DNA of 64,000 nt from Cordia subcordata (taxonomy: Eukaryota > Streptophyta > Magnoliopsida > Boraginales > Cordiaceae), in the NCBI GenBank assembly GCA_028554755.1, contig JAPTOF010000001.1:2058501-2122500 (forward strand), in the 5' to 3' direction. Positions within the stretch are counted from its first letter, which is position 1; every line of letters starts with the position of its first letter. The notes under the pieces were generated by a model that was not told the DNA's origin, made no database searches, and saw nothing but the letters and a program-made list of their open reading frames with translations. Below are positions 12,321 through 24,849 of the stretch, in pieces. Both the position numbers and the translations under genes were made by a program.

Positions 12321-12810
12321 TATAAAAATATATAATGATTGATAGAATGTATATGATTTTTCCCTGGTTCGTATCGTAGTCAGTAGTTGGGGATATATAA
12401 CAAAAGGCAATATGTCACTTTGTATATTATTCTCGACATGGCTGATCAAGGGATGAGAATTATTATTAAAGACATACGTTCAAAATCACATGGTATATTA
12501 GGTTTAGATATGTTGCCAGAATAATTTAAAGATGGCATATTATTTATATAATTATATAAAAGAATTATATAATAATGATTTGAATAATTTATTATTATTT
12601 TGGAAAAATTCAAAATCATTAGCGTGTTGCCATTTGTATTGTTGCATTATCATGGGTAATTGTGTGTTTACTTCATTCACAGTGGTCGGTGGTGGCAGAT
12701 ATTTGTGAAAGTTTCGCCGTGCAGGCCAATATGACATGGCTCGTGACTCCGAACATTATTAGCTGCAAAGTATCAGTCTGCAGTGTAACTGCACGCGTGC
12801 ATGCATCTTA

Positions 12811-12927
12811 CTGCCTGTTGGGCTCTGCTTATTTTGGGACTTATAAGTCCCATCAGTAAAAAACTGTTTAAAAATCTCAACAGTAAAAAATTCATAAGCC
12901 CCAAAATAAGTAGAGCCAAACAGGTTG
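12811..12927. repeat. Short foldback MITE (Tourist-like size)
   Basis: The outer 36 bp are near-perfect inverted repeats (left CTGCCTGTTGGGCTCTGCTT, right in reverse CAACCTGTTTGGCTCTACTT), so the whole 117 bp can fold as a hairpin. The flanks are TTA at 12808-12810 and 12928-12930, matching the 3-bp target duplication of PIF/Harbinger (Tourist) elements. Superfamily assignment is an inference from that triplet. Confidence 0.6.
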
Positions 12928-13326
12928 TTAGAATGATGAGAGCAATACACACATTTGCTTTACCCTGATAAAAGGGAGTGACACCTAAATTTTATTGATA
13001 AAAGCAAAATGTGCAAGTAATAGGAGCATATATAAGGCCGAATAGTTTACTCCTGGAGATGCAATGGTTGATAAACTCAAGGGTATATACATACTACCAT
13101 GACATTTGAAATCTAACACATAAAATATAAGAACCCGTAAAGACACATACATGAAATATAAGAACTTCAGATATAGTAACATATATGTCATCAGGAATAA
13201 ACACTTGAAATGTAAGAACTTGCAGCAACATATACATGTTACCATGACGTTTGAATAGGATTTACAGCAAACTGATTTTTGAATAGAGACGATTCTATCA
13301 AACCATAAGTTGCATAGTTATTTTTA

Positions 13327-14032
13327 GGGTAAATCCCATTTCCCCCATGAGTTTTCAGTTAAATCTTAAATTTTCCCATGAAGTTTTAGTTTTACCCATA
13401 TTCCCCCATGACTTCAATTTTTTCAAACGAAGCCTTATATTAAAGGCATCTTTATTTTTTTAATTTTATAACCCAAAAGAGAAAAGAAAAGAAAAAGAAA
13501 GATAGTAGACAAAAAAATTAATAAAATCATTAAATAGATCAATGAGTCACTAATAAAATAAAGAATCACAAAAACAAATCAAAATACAAAGAAAAAGAAA
13601 AAAAAGCCACTTATTTTACAAAAACTGCCCTATACACACTATTAAAGAAAAATTAAATTCACTTTAAAACAATTGTTTTCTAATATATATTTCAAATTGA
13701 ATTATTTTTTTCTATCCAATCGCATCATGTTTTCAACTAGCTAACCATTTAAAAATAAAAAGTAAAAATAGTTATTATACAAACTAATAAAAAAATTAAA
13801 TAAAATCTTCTTTTATATATGTGTGTGTATCAAATTAAATTTTTTTTTAATTTCAAAGTATAACTTTTTATAAACTAACAATTAAAAACTTAACACAAAA
13901 ATTAAAAGAATAATTAAGATAAGGTATTGTTTGGTGAAACTTACTATCATAGGGGAAAGTGGGTAAAAATAAATCTTGATGGGGGAGTTTGGAATTTATG
14001 CTACTACTCATGGGGGGAAATGGCATTCCCCC
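13327..14032. mobile_element. Mutator-like non-autonomous element, CCCCCATGAG family copy 1
   Basis: A perfect 10-bp direct repeat GTTATTTTTA flanks it (13317-13326 and 14033-14042). The inverted ends run about 100 bp: left CCATTTCCCCCATGAG, right ACTCATGGGGGGAAATGG. The motif CCCCCATGA and its complement recur several times within the arms. The interior is AT-rich and non-coding; an open frame through the right arm (13989-14306) is incidental. A second copy in the same orientation lies at 32469-33179. Confidence 0.7.
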
Positions 14033-14554
14033 GTTATTTTTAAGATTGAAAAATTCTGTAATTTTATTATCAGTTATGTTTGCAATAATTGATAAAGTTA
14101 TGAATGGATCGAAATTAATATCGTCGGAAGTGTATTGTCATACAGAGATGACAGTTGCATGTGGCTTAAATTTAAATGTTTCATTTGAAAGTAACAGACC
14201 CAACGTGTACCATGCGCCGATACATATATCAGCCACATGGGACAACAGGGGAGCTTCAAGATGGAGCCTGCATGTTCTCGCATGGCATAAAATTCACGAC
14301 GAATAGGGAGTAATAATGCCAATGGCATGCAAATTATTGGAGGCCAAGTCCCAGAGTAACCAGCCTGGTTATAAATAAATTTTGCAAATTACAAGATTTC
14401 AATGATCTACTGTTTCTTGTATCTTGAGTTGAAAAATCTAAAATTATTACAAGGAAATTAATCTTTTTATATGTTTTAAATGATAAAGAATATTTTACCA
14501 CAAGTTCATGCAGCTCAACACAGTTCATCTTCGTGCTCGTACGCGCATATTAAC

Positions 14555-14642
14555 TTTTTTTTTGGTTAAATCTCCACTCTTATGAGATTTGAACCCAAGA
14601 CCTCACACCTATGATATAGATAATTTAAACTACGTAAATTAT
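14555..14642 (-). repeat. tRNA-derived SINE-like fragment
   Basis: Read on the minus strand it contains a B-box-like GGGTTCAAATC and ends in a run of A. It is related to the elements at 3350, 16929 and 27403. The A-box end is degraded. Confidence 0.45.
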
Positions 14643-15026
14643 TTCTTGATCTTTCTTAGGACAACGTGCATACTAACAATTCTTTCACTTAAACGTGGCT
14701 AATATTATATGGCTGCAAAAATTCTACATGCTTTTACTAAACAAATCAGTGGGTTATGGACTTGCATGCATGCATGCTGGCATGATGTCTGAGCTGGGCA
14801 CTGCATCAAACTGATTGTATTTCATAATCAATTTTAAGCTTCCAACAGGCTGCACGTTCTGAAGAAAAAAAAATAGATAATTATATTATAACCTCATCAT
14901 TATTTATCTCCACTATAATTAAAAGCAGCATTATGATCAAGGGTTCTCCCACATTTAGTTTCATTAATCATTAGTGGACTACTTCCTGCAATGTCGAATA
15001 TTAATTCGTATGTGGCCAACAAACTT

Positions 15027-15297
15027 ATGCTGTGTTTGGAATAAGCTTACTATAAAAGAGGTAATATTTATTGTCTCTTTTTATCTTATAAAATATAAAA
15101 CATTTTATTACAAACATCTTATAAAACTCATTTTTATTTTTTTAAGATATAAGTAATTCATCCTTGATTTATATCTTACAATTATAAATAAGACATTTTA
15201 CTACAAGCATCTTATAACAACTCAAAACAACTATACTTTTATATGTATAACATCAAATAAATGACCATTTAATTATAAGCTTATAACAAACACAACA
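15027..15297. repeat. MITE with inverted termini
   Basis: The left end ATGCTGTGTTTGGAATAAGC and the right end GCTTATAACAAACACAACAT are inverted repeats. The middle repeats CATTTTATTACAAACATCTT / CATTTTACTACAAGCATCTT. About 270 bp, non-coding. Confidence 0.5.
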
Positions 15298-16928
15298 TTA
15301 ATCTCCTCTAAGAATAACTATTACGTTTTGAATATGCATTCTTTCTGCATCAAATTTTTTTCAAATTTCGATTTCACCATATAAAATCCTATGACACTCA
15401 TTTTATCGATCAATTAATTTTAAAAGAGAATCTCAATATTTTTTAAAAATGAGATCGCAATTATTCGAGTAATCGTGCCACGAGTACCATGCTAGCTAAA
15501 TAAGGACAAGATGCGAGCCAAATGGAGCTTGGGTGGCGAGTTGAATTTTTTCAATCACCTAACCATGCATGTTCTTTTCCAGCCGCTGCTTGTCTTTTTC
15601 CGTGGATAAGATTTGAGTGCCGCGACGCGAGACGTCAAATTTGCCCGATTATTATACGAATGATGGGTCTTTCTGATCACCAGAAACGTGGCTAATTATC
15701 ATATGCATATATATATATATATATATATTTATGGGGATGTTGACTTCTCCATGCTAGCTTGTGAGTCATTGGCGTACTTCCATGGATCATGAATGCATGT
15801 CATGAAATGAATGCGATGGATAATTGACTCTCTGAAATTTGTATTTTTTCGTACAGTGTTTTATTGTGCGTAAAACATATGTACGTGTATGTATACATAT
15901 ATTTATATGAACTGGGGAACAAGCTAGCGAGCCACAACCGAAGTTTTGCTTTGAACTAGAGTATTCTACAACGATGATTATTCATGCATAGTGTATAATA
16001 TTGATGACGAATTGCTAGTAGTTTTATCATCACCATGCATGCACTTCATAACCGACTACGAAAGAGGACAGTTGGCTTGCAAGTTATATCACGAAACACT
16101 GATGGGGCAGATGACCACTGCATTACAGAAGGGGCCCATGATGGGGTATCACAGCTGGGAATATAACGTCTTCAAGTTCAGACTGATTCTGGGGCTATTT
16201 GACGACACAATATACAGATCAGGCAAAAAGTAGAGATCAGGCAACGGGTCTTTATTTATTATTTAATTTTTTGCCACGAGAAACGTGGCTAATATATAAT
16301 TATATATTTGGATGTGAAATGCTCATTTGTTTGCACTAAACTGTCGGATTTCGATGACCAAAAAAAAAAAAGTTACTCCATCTTGTGATAGTGTGGGGAC
16401 AAATATAATTGTTCTCCCATTCCACATGCACGAATTCAGCGTCGCACGTATATTAGAGATCAATTCTGTTCTTTGCTTTTTGATTGTTTGAAATTATTAT
16501 TTCACTTTTTTTCTTTTTTATTTTCTTGTATACAGGCATGACATAATTGCAAAATTTAACACCCAAAAAAAAAGATAAGATTGGACACGATATAAGCTAT
16601 CGGTGTCACCCATAAGAAAACGCAGTTGTTTATTTTATGCCGCCAGAGAATTTACACAACTGTCAAAATTGCCAGAAATCATTCTTAAAATTTAGGAACA
16701 AAATTGTATTGTGAATATTCCACTTGGTCCTTGAAAATGTTAAATATTTATTTTAAGGTTTTTGAAACAGTACTTAAAAAAAAACCTTAGATTTTCAAGG
16801 ATCAGATTTTATATGTCCCAGGATACATCTTATATAATATCTGAAAGAAAAAAAAAATTCGGACGATCCTTGTCCGATTGAGATTAAAGATGCATAGCAA
16901 CTTTAAAGTTGATTTTTTTTTTTTTTTT
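15298..16928. other. Spacer, no supportable gene
   Basis: AT-rich sequence with an (AT)n run at about 15707-15730. The 80-codon frame at 15991-16233 has no recognisable family and no supporting context, so it is not called as a gene. Confidence 0.4.
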
Positions 16929-17048
16929 GTTAAACCTCCCACTTTCATGGGATTAAAACCAAGACCTTACGTGTGAAAGAGATAGTTTCAACCACTAGAA
17001 CTATCTCATAATAGATAATTCAATCACTAGAGCTATCTTATAATCTCA
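16929..17048 (-). repeat. tRNA-derived SINE-like fragment, head partly duplicated
   Basis: On the minus strand the head reads GAGATAGTTCTAGTGGTTG (A-box-like), and a degenerate B box GGTTTTAATCCC follows. A second, partial head (ATAAGATAGCTCTAGTGATTG) lies immediately before it at about 17014-17048, so the head is tandemly duplicated. The A-rich tail is the poly(T) run at 16914-16928 on the plus strand. Confidence 0.5.
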
Positions 17049-20000
17049 AATTTAAAGTTGAATTTGACATGCATATGTTAGTTACTTAATTATAATATAA
17101 AAGAAATAATAATGACAAATAGAATGTTATACTAATATAATTTATTAAGAATTAATTATCTAATGCATAAGTCCTACAAGAATTAAATCCTAATTAGATT
17201 AGACTTGAAATGAGGAAGGGAAACCTAAAAAAAATCTCAAACATTTTAAAGAGTGCTCGGAAAATGTAAAAGTAAAAAATAAAATCTCAACTATTCATAA
17301 AATTCAAATACCAAGAAAATTGGATAATAGGAGATAGAAAACCATTTTTAAAAAATTATCTTTTTTTTTTAAAAAAAAAGTGTACATGAATTGTTGAGAG
17401 AAACTATATATAAATGAATGAGAGGACCGTTGCTAGGAGACCAACTTAATTCACACATAAATTAGGGTAAACTGGTAATGCATGATGCATCCAGTCCAGA
17501 CACTTGCCAACCAACTGTTAACAAACGGTGCGATCCCTAAGCATATTCCCACAAAATTCTAAGCAATTCTCTATAAAGTGGCAAGCCACAAATAATATCT
17601 TATGTCTATTTCATTGTCTATACACGAAGGAAAATGATATTTCACCAAAACATCAACAAAACACTCATGGGGCAGCTTGTCTTTTATTGCAAATTATTTG
17701 TAACAAACAGTCGTTTCCGAATCAGATCGCACAAAATGGCGGTGTTGAGGTCTTACTATTTTGAAAACCAAGACGCTCATCTATAGCAACTAGCGCATAT
17801 AATTTGACCCAAAAAAGGAAAGAAAGATAGCAAAAAAAGAAAAAAAGCTAGCTGATACAATATCATCCTCTCACAATGCATGCATTATAATGGATTTTAT
17901 TATTTATGGCATTGTAATATGATAATATTCATTCTGTATGGGCAAGAGATCTATGATCTATCACATGTAGCTTTAGCTTGACAACAATATAATTTGCCAC
18001 AAAAAGATCTAAACCGACCAATATTCTCTGTTAATGTTCGCGATCAACCGCGTCTATTTTGTCCACCACACTTTATACATGTAACACACGAGGCGAGGTA
18101 TGGGAAGCTGACACCTAACTGCAAATCATTGCCGTAATATATTGTACTAAAATAGATTAATAACACACACACATACATGCATACATTACATTATATTATG
18201 ATCACTTTATATCCACTGTAAAACATGAAATATCGTATCGCGCGTCGGAAGCGGGCGACAAGGATTTTGATTACACTAATATTGCATTATTGAGTTGTAC
18301 TGCCTAGCTATATTATATTAATATAGTTAACAGTGGATGAGATGAGTGTTGACAGTTATAGTCGGTTTCTACAGTTGATATTAGTTGAGTCTTGTAATTA
18401 TTTTTTAGTCAATGCATAATGATTTCTTTTTTCAGTGCTTAAGCTTTGGGTTATGAAGGGAGAATAGAATCCCTGAAATGTGATAACCATTCAAGGAGAA
18501 ATTGAAAGAAATACTAGAATTAGTACGAATATTTTTAACAAACACTGTATTACACATAAATCCTTAAATAAAGAGAAGTGGTACGAGATTAAATATTTCA
18601 CATTACCTCTAATTATACTAAATTGCGGAGAATAAAACCAAAAATCTTTGACGTCCTGAAATGTGTTCTTCCTTAACCATTGGAATATGTGGTTGCTTCT
18701 GTTATAGTTTATTACAACAATATAGGTAACGTTTAATATTAATTTCCAAGGAGAAAATTAGACGAAAAAAGAAAAAGAAAAGAAAAAAAACACAAACTAA
18801 AATTAATAAATTAATACTGAGTTTGCAAGCAACATCATAATGCAGCTACCGCTGAAACGTGATCAATTTTCTTTTCTTTCTGTTTTCGTTGGCGATAATG
18901 CATTAATGGCCTTTTTTTTTTTTCCCAAGGAGACATGCATATAACTAGTAGAAATTAATTCTGAGATTATTTACACTAAAGTGATAAATATATTACTTGA
19001 TCACTAGTTTTTTAGTAGTTATTGACTTTTTGAAGTTATAAGATTCTGCAAAATAAAAAAATACACCACGTGGATATATATATATATATATATATTTAAT
19101 TTCTTGTAGTTTGGATGCTTGTTTCGAAGCTTCTCATTCTAATAATTGAAGCCATAATGTTTGGGACCCACGTAGCTAATATAATGTAGTAGTTATCTGC
19201 TACCACATTGGACGGTTTGGAGAAAACACCCGCAGTCCATCAACTTAGTGACATGGGGTGCTTTCATCCGTCCAACATTTGGCAAGTTGACATCGTCTGA
19301 ACATTTTTGTAACTTTCCAATTAAAGAAATAAATAAAAGACTATATTAGTATAATAAAAAAAATAAAATGAGATCCAACCTTCCTCAAAAAATAACCTTG
19401 GAAGATTGATTCAATTTGCGTTTTTGTGGTTTGCTAGCTCCTTCAAATCTTTAGTCATCCCATCTCCAAGTGGACCCCATCTGACCACTTGGGAGTTGAG
19501 AGCGACGACGAGATCTTTGCCATGCCATGCAGACACAATTATTTTAGTTTACAGTATTGCCAGGTCAATTATATGTGTGATATGTCAATTTCAACTTTTA
19601 GGCTGATGTTTACATATATTTATATTTTTATGAATTAAGGTTATTTTTATTTTATATCTTGTTAACAAGAAAGTCATATACAGATCGAATATGCATGAGC
19701 CTAACTGTATGCGTAATTAACATATATAATGGTTAAGAATTAAGAAATAATTCTTCAAGGGACAGGGACTATTCTTTTTTAAAAATAATAACGTAAGTGC
19801 AAATATTTTTATTTAATAATTAATAATGACATAAGTTTTAAGTTTTTGACTTTTGGAAAAAGCTTTAGGTTCGAGTTTTTTTGTTCAAAGTTTTAACATT
19901 TTTTTAAATCAATCCAAATACTTATTATAAAAAGAAGAATTGCTTTTTTCACAAAAATATTTTTATTAAGAAAAATAATTCAAATAGACTCTAAAACCAA

Positions 20001-20428
20001 AATCTTTCACGTGAAATATCACAAATGGTTACAATATACAAAAAATGTATCCTTAATATTTGAAACCTCATAAGGGACTCCAGCCAATAATTAGAAAAAC
20101 AATAATTTGCCATGAAAATGGAAAGACTCCCTGGGGATGATTACAATAATTATTTTTTCCCAAGTTGCGATGTTCGAATAATAGTTTGGTCCATCTCGGT
20201 TTTAGTTAAGTGGCAAGATTTCTTTTCCTTTTTTGGACAAACAAGATTATCATGAGCCCATTAATTTGGAGTTGAAATCGAGGACAAAATGGAAAAAAAT
20301 CTTTACCATGCCGAAAAGATTTAGAAGGTATTTGTTAGTGCTTATTTGGGAGCTTTTAAGAACTTAAAATTAAAAAAAAAACTTGTATCATTAATTTTTT
20401 ATTTTAGATACTTATAAACACTGAGGGC
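17049..20428. other. AT-rich spacer
   Basis: I see no gene. There is an (AT)n run at about 19075-19098 and several poly(T)/poly(A) tracts. No protein family is recognisable in the few short open frames. Confidence 0.5.
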
Positions 20429-21172
20429 TTGTTCAGCAAATTTAGTTGTTAGGTGAGCTAACAACTATTTGAGTAGCTGATAACTGTATGAGTAACTAAT
20501 AATTATTGTATTTTAGCCTTGAGCTAGTAGTTATTTAACTAGCTAATTGAATAAAATATGTCCAATAAAAATAGTTAGATTAGTTGATGAATGTAAAATG
20601 ACGTAATAAAACATTGATATTATACTATTATTATTGTTGTTGTCATGATAATTATAATTATTTTACTATTATATAAATAAGATAATGTAGTTTATAATTA
20701 GATATTTATTTTTATAATTATATTTTAATATTAAAATATAAATAATTTTTTAATCAAAATTTTTATCAATATTATAAAAATTAATTTTAATATATTCTAA
20801 ATTATTTTGTAAAAAAATACTGATAAAACTAATAGTTTCAGTAATTTTGATTATATAGAAATTGAAATCTATTTTTATATTATTTTTTATTTATATTTGT
20901 GAAAGAAAGGTAAACATATAGAGAGATATTGGAGAAAGAATAGAAAAATAAAAAAATACAAAAAGTGTAGAATTGCCAAAAAAAATAAAAAGCTAAAAGT
21001 TATTAGGAAGCCTAACATTTTTAGATTTTGAAAAACTCTAGTTAAAACGTTAAAAGTTATTTGAAAAGCTACTTGAAACGTTACTTACTAAACAACAATA
21101 ATTTAAAAAAAATAATATTTTGACCAATCAAAATACTAAAAGATACTTAAAAAGCTGTTGCCAAATACACAC
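20429..21172 (-). mobile_element. hAT-like non-autonomous element (MITE), copy 2, inverted
   Basis: The left end GGGCTTGTTCAGCAAATTTA pairs with the reverse of the right end of copy 1 (5775-6477), and the right end finishes TTGCCAAATACACACT. The interior matches copy 1 in reverse (for example GATTATATAGAAATTGAAAT against ATTTCTATATAATAATC). A related MITE-like end lies just before it at about 20330, possibly nested. No convincing target duplication. Confidence 0.5.
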
Positions 21173-23046
21173 TTAAATCAAATAAATATTTGTAAATAAC
21201 CCTTTAGTTGTCTTTCTTAAGGTGATAACAAGGATGTCTGAACCGCATTCGTTTCGAATACGCCAATAGAGTGCTTTATCTGGTGATAGCGTGCATGCAT
21301 GACGCAATTATTTTTGTTAAGAATATGTTTTTACTTATAAATAATTGTAACACTGTAACGTCAAATCAGACAGAGATTAATATGGAGAACTACATATAAA
21401 ATATTTCACCCGGTCGTAATCCTAAATCTTACGGGAGGGGATATACCTCTTATAATTTCTATTAATACACACAAGAAATTCTCGTGGAAAAATTTTCTAT
21501 CTTAAAATTAAATTATTACATTTTAGCTTTAAACATATACAAAGGCATTACAAAACCAATTAATCTGCGTTAGAGGAACTTCGTCCGTGACAATGTCTAT
21601 ATAAAATTTAAAGAACATAATTTAATTTATTTTGAGCATTGCACATAAAGTAATCAAGAAATTGAACACCCCAGATATCAGAATAGTATATTACTAGTCT
21701 AAACCGTGCAGGGCATGGGTATTTTACACACACACACATATATATATATTCACACAATTTATATTTTATACAAAATTAAAGGTTAATTTTTTTTATTAAT
21801 TTTTTAATTTGTTAAATATTTTTAAATGAAGAAGAGGGATTGTGTATATTTTTTTTGAATGGAAAGTAGGTTAAACATTATAGGAATAAACAACTGTGTT
21901 AAATGCTCTATATCTATCCTTTTTCCAACCATTACAGGCCTGAAACATTTAGTTAATGGTAGGCACATTTAGTTAAATGGTTTTAAAGTTTCTTTTCTTT
22001 TTCTTTTTTTCTTTTTTTTTTTTGCAATACATTAGTATCTTTAAGTAGCAAGAAGTGCGTAGGACATTTTGCAACAATGAAGGGGAAAATGCATTGCTAC
22101 AACAAAAAATTTGAAGGAAAAAAAAAATAATGCGATTAACATGACATAGTGCAATAAAGCCTACATTATAAGCTAAAAGCCTTATCTATGTGTCAGAAAT
22201 GGAAAGAACATTGATCAGCATTTTATACGCGACTTGATGATATCACACGTGGGCGCATGAGAGGAAACAGCATGGGCGGGAAAACTATTTTCAAACTGGA
22301 CTTTGTTTTATGACAATGTAGATTAGCTAGGGACATGCAAGTATACCGATGACGTGGATAATCATCCTCGAGACTGGAAAATCATGAGGCGTTTAATGAG
22401 ACGAAGTAGCTCTATATATGTTCACCCCAAGCCTTGACTTTGTTCCGTATATACTTACTCTATAAATCTAACAAGGACATATATACAGTTCTGGAATGTG
22501 ACCAAAGTGGCATTTGCTGATGCTAACCTTTGCGATTAATGAAGTATGAAGTTTGAAGTTTTCAGACCCCAAAAAGAATTTTAAAAAAAAGCCGTGCAAA
22601 TTGACTGGTATATCCGAGCTGATTTTAGTAGATGATTGACTTCTGAGTTCAAGCTTTGATGTTTCGCTGCGAGTAACATTCTTTCACGAAGTTTGATTGT
22701 TTGAGGACAAAGTAACATTAATTTTGATCCAGTAATATTATATCGTTGAGAAATACAATGTAATTAATTTCATTTGAAGGTAACGTAAATGATTTAGTCA
22801 AGCACATAAAATTAAAATTAAAGACAATATATGTTACCACCGTAACACAATGATGAAAATATTAGTACATATTATGCATAAGAAAAACAACTGCTAGTTG
22901 ACCTCTCCAGGTTCCCAAGAGATGCAACCTTCGGAACCAAGAAGACTAGCTTATTTGAGACATACTTGAGACATAAACTCATGAAAATAATGGATAAATT
23001 AAAACACAGACGCCATATAAATAAAACTACACCAAGCATAAAGGAA
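21173..23046. other. Spacer and 3' flank of CYP92 copy 2
   Basis: From about 22850 to 23046 the sequence is the 3' flank of the minus-strand CYP92 copy 2, alignable but diverged from the flank after 1609. The rest is AT-rich, with no gene recognised. Confidence 0.5.
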
Positions 23047-24756
23047 TCAATTGTTGGGCTTGTAAAGGTGGAGTGGAAGTCGAGGCTGAGGGACCATGCT
23101 AAGCGGAATTTCAGGGCACGTAGTGAGACCATAGCGTTCCACCATACATATGTCTTTAGCACTTTTGCCCTCTGGGAATGTCCAGTCGAAACCATGAAAC
23201 ATGTTTGAAATTGTGGTCCGAACAATCTTAAGCCCGAGGGTGTATCCGGGGCACCTTCTCCGGCCCGAACCAAATGGCAGAAGGGAGAAATCTTGGCCCG
23301 TCATACTGATGTCGTTGCCTTGCAAGAACCTCTCGGGCCTGAATTCATAAGGGTCTTCCCAGAAACCAGGGTGTCTCCCGATGCTCCATGTGTTGATTAG
23401 GACAACTGTTCCTTTCTTGACATCGTAGTCTCCGACCTTGCAATCCTCGAGTGCGTAATGGGGTGCCAGCAATGGTGAGAGTGGGTGTAGCCTCAATGTC
23501 TCCTTAATGATAGCATCTATGTATGGCAAGTTAGGGTAATCATCTTCTTCCACCCATCTGTCTCGGCCAATTACTCTTTCAATCTCTTCCCTTGCCTTCT
23601 TCGCGACATGGGGGTGCAAAAGAGTTCGTGAAGTGCCCACTCGATTGAGGTTGCAGATGTGTCTGTGCCTCCAGGCATTAGATCCTGAATTTATATATAT
23701 GTATGATTATATTCAGGAAATCAAGAAATAAATAGTTAGAATTCATAGCATTAAACACAAGCACGCGCGCCTCCATGTGTGTATGTGCATACAAATATAT
23801 AAATATTGCAAAGGAGAGAGAATAATATAATAATAAATAACAATACGTACATGGACTAAAGCCTTGACATCCTCGATGGTGAGCTTAATCTCAGGATCAG
23901 TATCCTCCCGAGTGAGACCGAGCAACACATCCATCATGTCCTTGGGAACGAAGTTGTCGCCTGCTGCATCCATCCTCCTCTTGTGGTCAGCAATCACATA
24001 GTTGTGAAATTTTTCGAACCTTTCTTTCAAAATCTTCATCCTCTTTTCCAACCCCTGTAGGTCAAGCTGACGAAGGAATGGTATCCAGTCCCCAATGTTG
24101 AGTAAACCGTTAAGGATCATCCACTCATCAATCATCGCATGCATGGACCTTAATGATCCAATTGGACTTTCGCTTTTAAAATCACTGAAGTACTTGTCGC
24201 TCAACACCACCCTGCTGATGCTGGAGAGGGTGTAACGCCTAATCGCGTCTTTGAGCACCACCGGCTTTCCTCTCTGATTGTACAACCCGGCCAGGAAATT
24301 ACGCCGTTCGTCAACACGGATATGCATGAAGGAATCGAGCCTCTTGGCGTTGAAGAGCTCGGTGAGATAAATCTTGCGAGCCATTCGCCAGTGTGGTCCG
24401 TAAGGCGCCCACGTCATGTCTTTGTAATCGTAACCTGTGTGTTTGCCAGAAGCAAGAGGAGGTCTAGACGCAAAGTGAACATCTTGCGTCTTTAAGAATT
24501 CCTCTGCCCATTTGGGGGACAAAGCCACATAAACTGTCTTCATCCCATACACGACCCTTATGATTTCGCCATACTTTTTGCCCCAATTGTGAAGTGTAAT
24601 ATGTGGGAGGGTCCCTAACTGGAACCAGTTGCCAATAATAGGTAACGCAAATGGACCGGGTGGTGTCTTTCTGGCCTTCCGGTCACGGACTATCTTTGAG
24701 ATGAAGGCTAATGCAGCTAGCCATGCTAAGACTAAAGTCACCACCGAACTCTCCAT
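23047..24756 (-). pseudogene. CYP92-type cytochrome P450, copy 2 (one-base frameshift in exon 2)
   Basis: Full-length inverted copy of the gene at 1-1609. Exon 1 is 24756-23851 (302 codons, starts MESSVVTLVLAWLAALAF, a membrane anchor, then TPPGPF hinge), the intron is 23850-23685, exon 2 is 23684-23047. Exon 2 is 638 bases against 639 in copy 1: a run of five T (1034-1038 in copy 1) is four here (23618-23621). As written the frame leaves the P450 sequence after WALHELF and stops at 23573-23571, giving about 339 residues without ExxR, PERF or the haem cysteine. Downstream the original frame is fully open to a proper stop with all motifs, so the lesion is very recent or a sequencing error. A TATA box (TATAAATA) lies at about 24837-24846. 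Confidence 0.85.
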
Positions 24757-24849
24757 TGTTTCTTCTTTTAACTTTCTGGTGGTGGGGGAGAGAAGTTACC
24801 GGTTTTCTGCTCTGGTATGCGAGTGTTGAAGTGCAGCTATTTATAGTCG

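Noticed and set aside
13989..14306. 105-codon frame as a gene
   Set aside because: It begins inside the terminal inverted repeat of the Mutator-like element at 13327-14032 and shows no family or codon signal.
15991..16233. 80-codon frame MYNIDDELL...
   Set aside because: No family, no neighbouring exon or promoter evidence; chance frame is likely.
22872..23273. 133-codon frame on the minus strand
   Set aside because: It overlaps CYP92 copy 2 exon 2 in another frame and runs into its 3' flank; no family.
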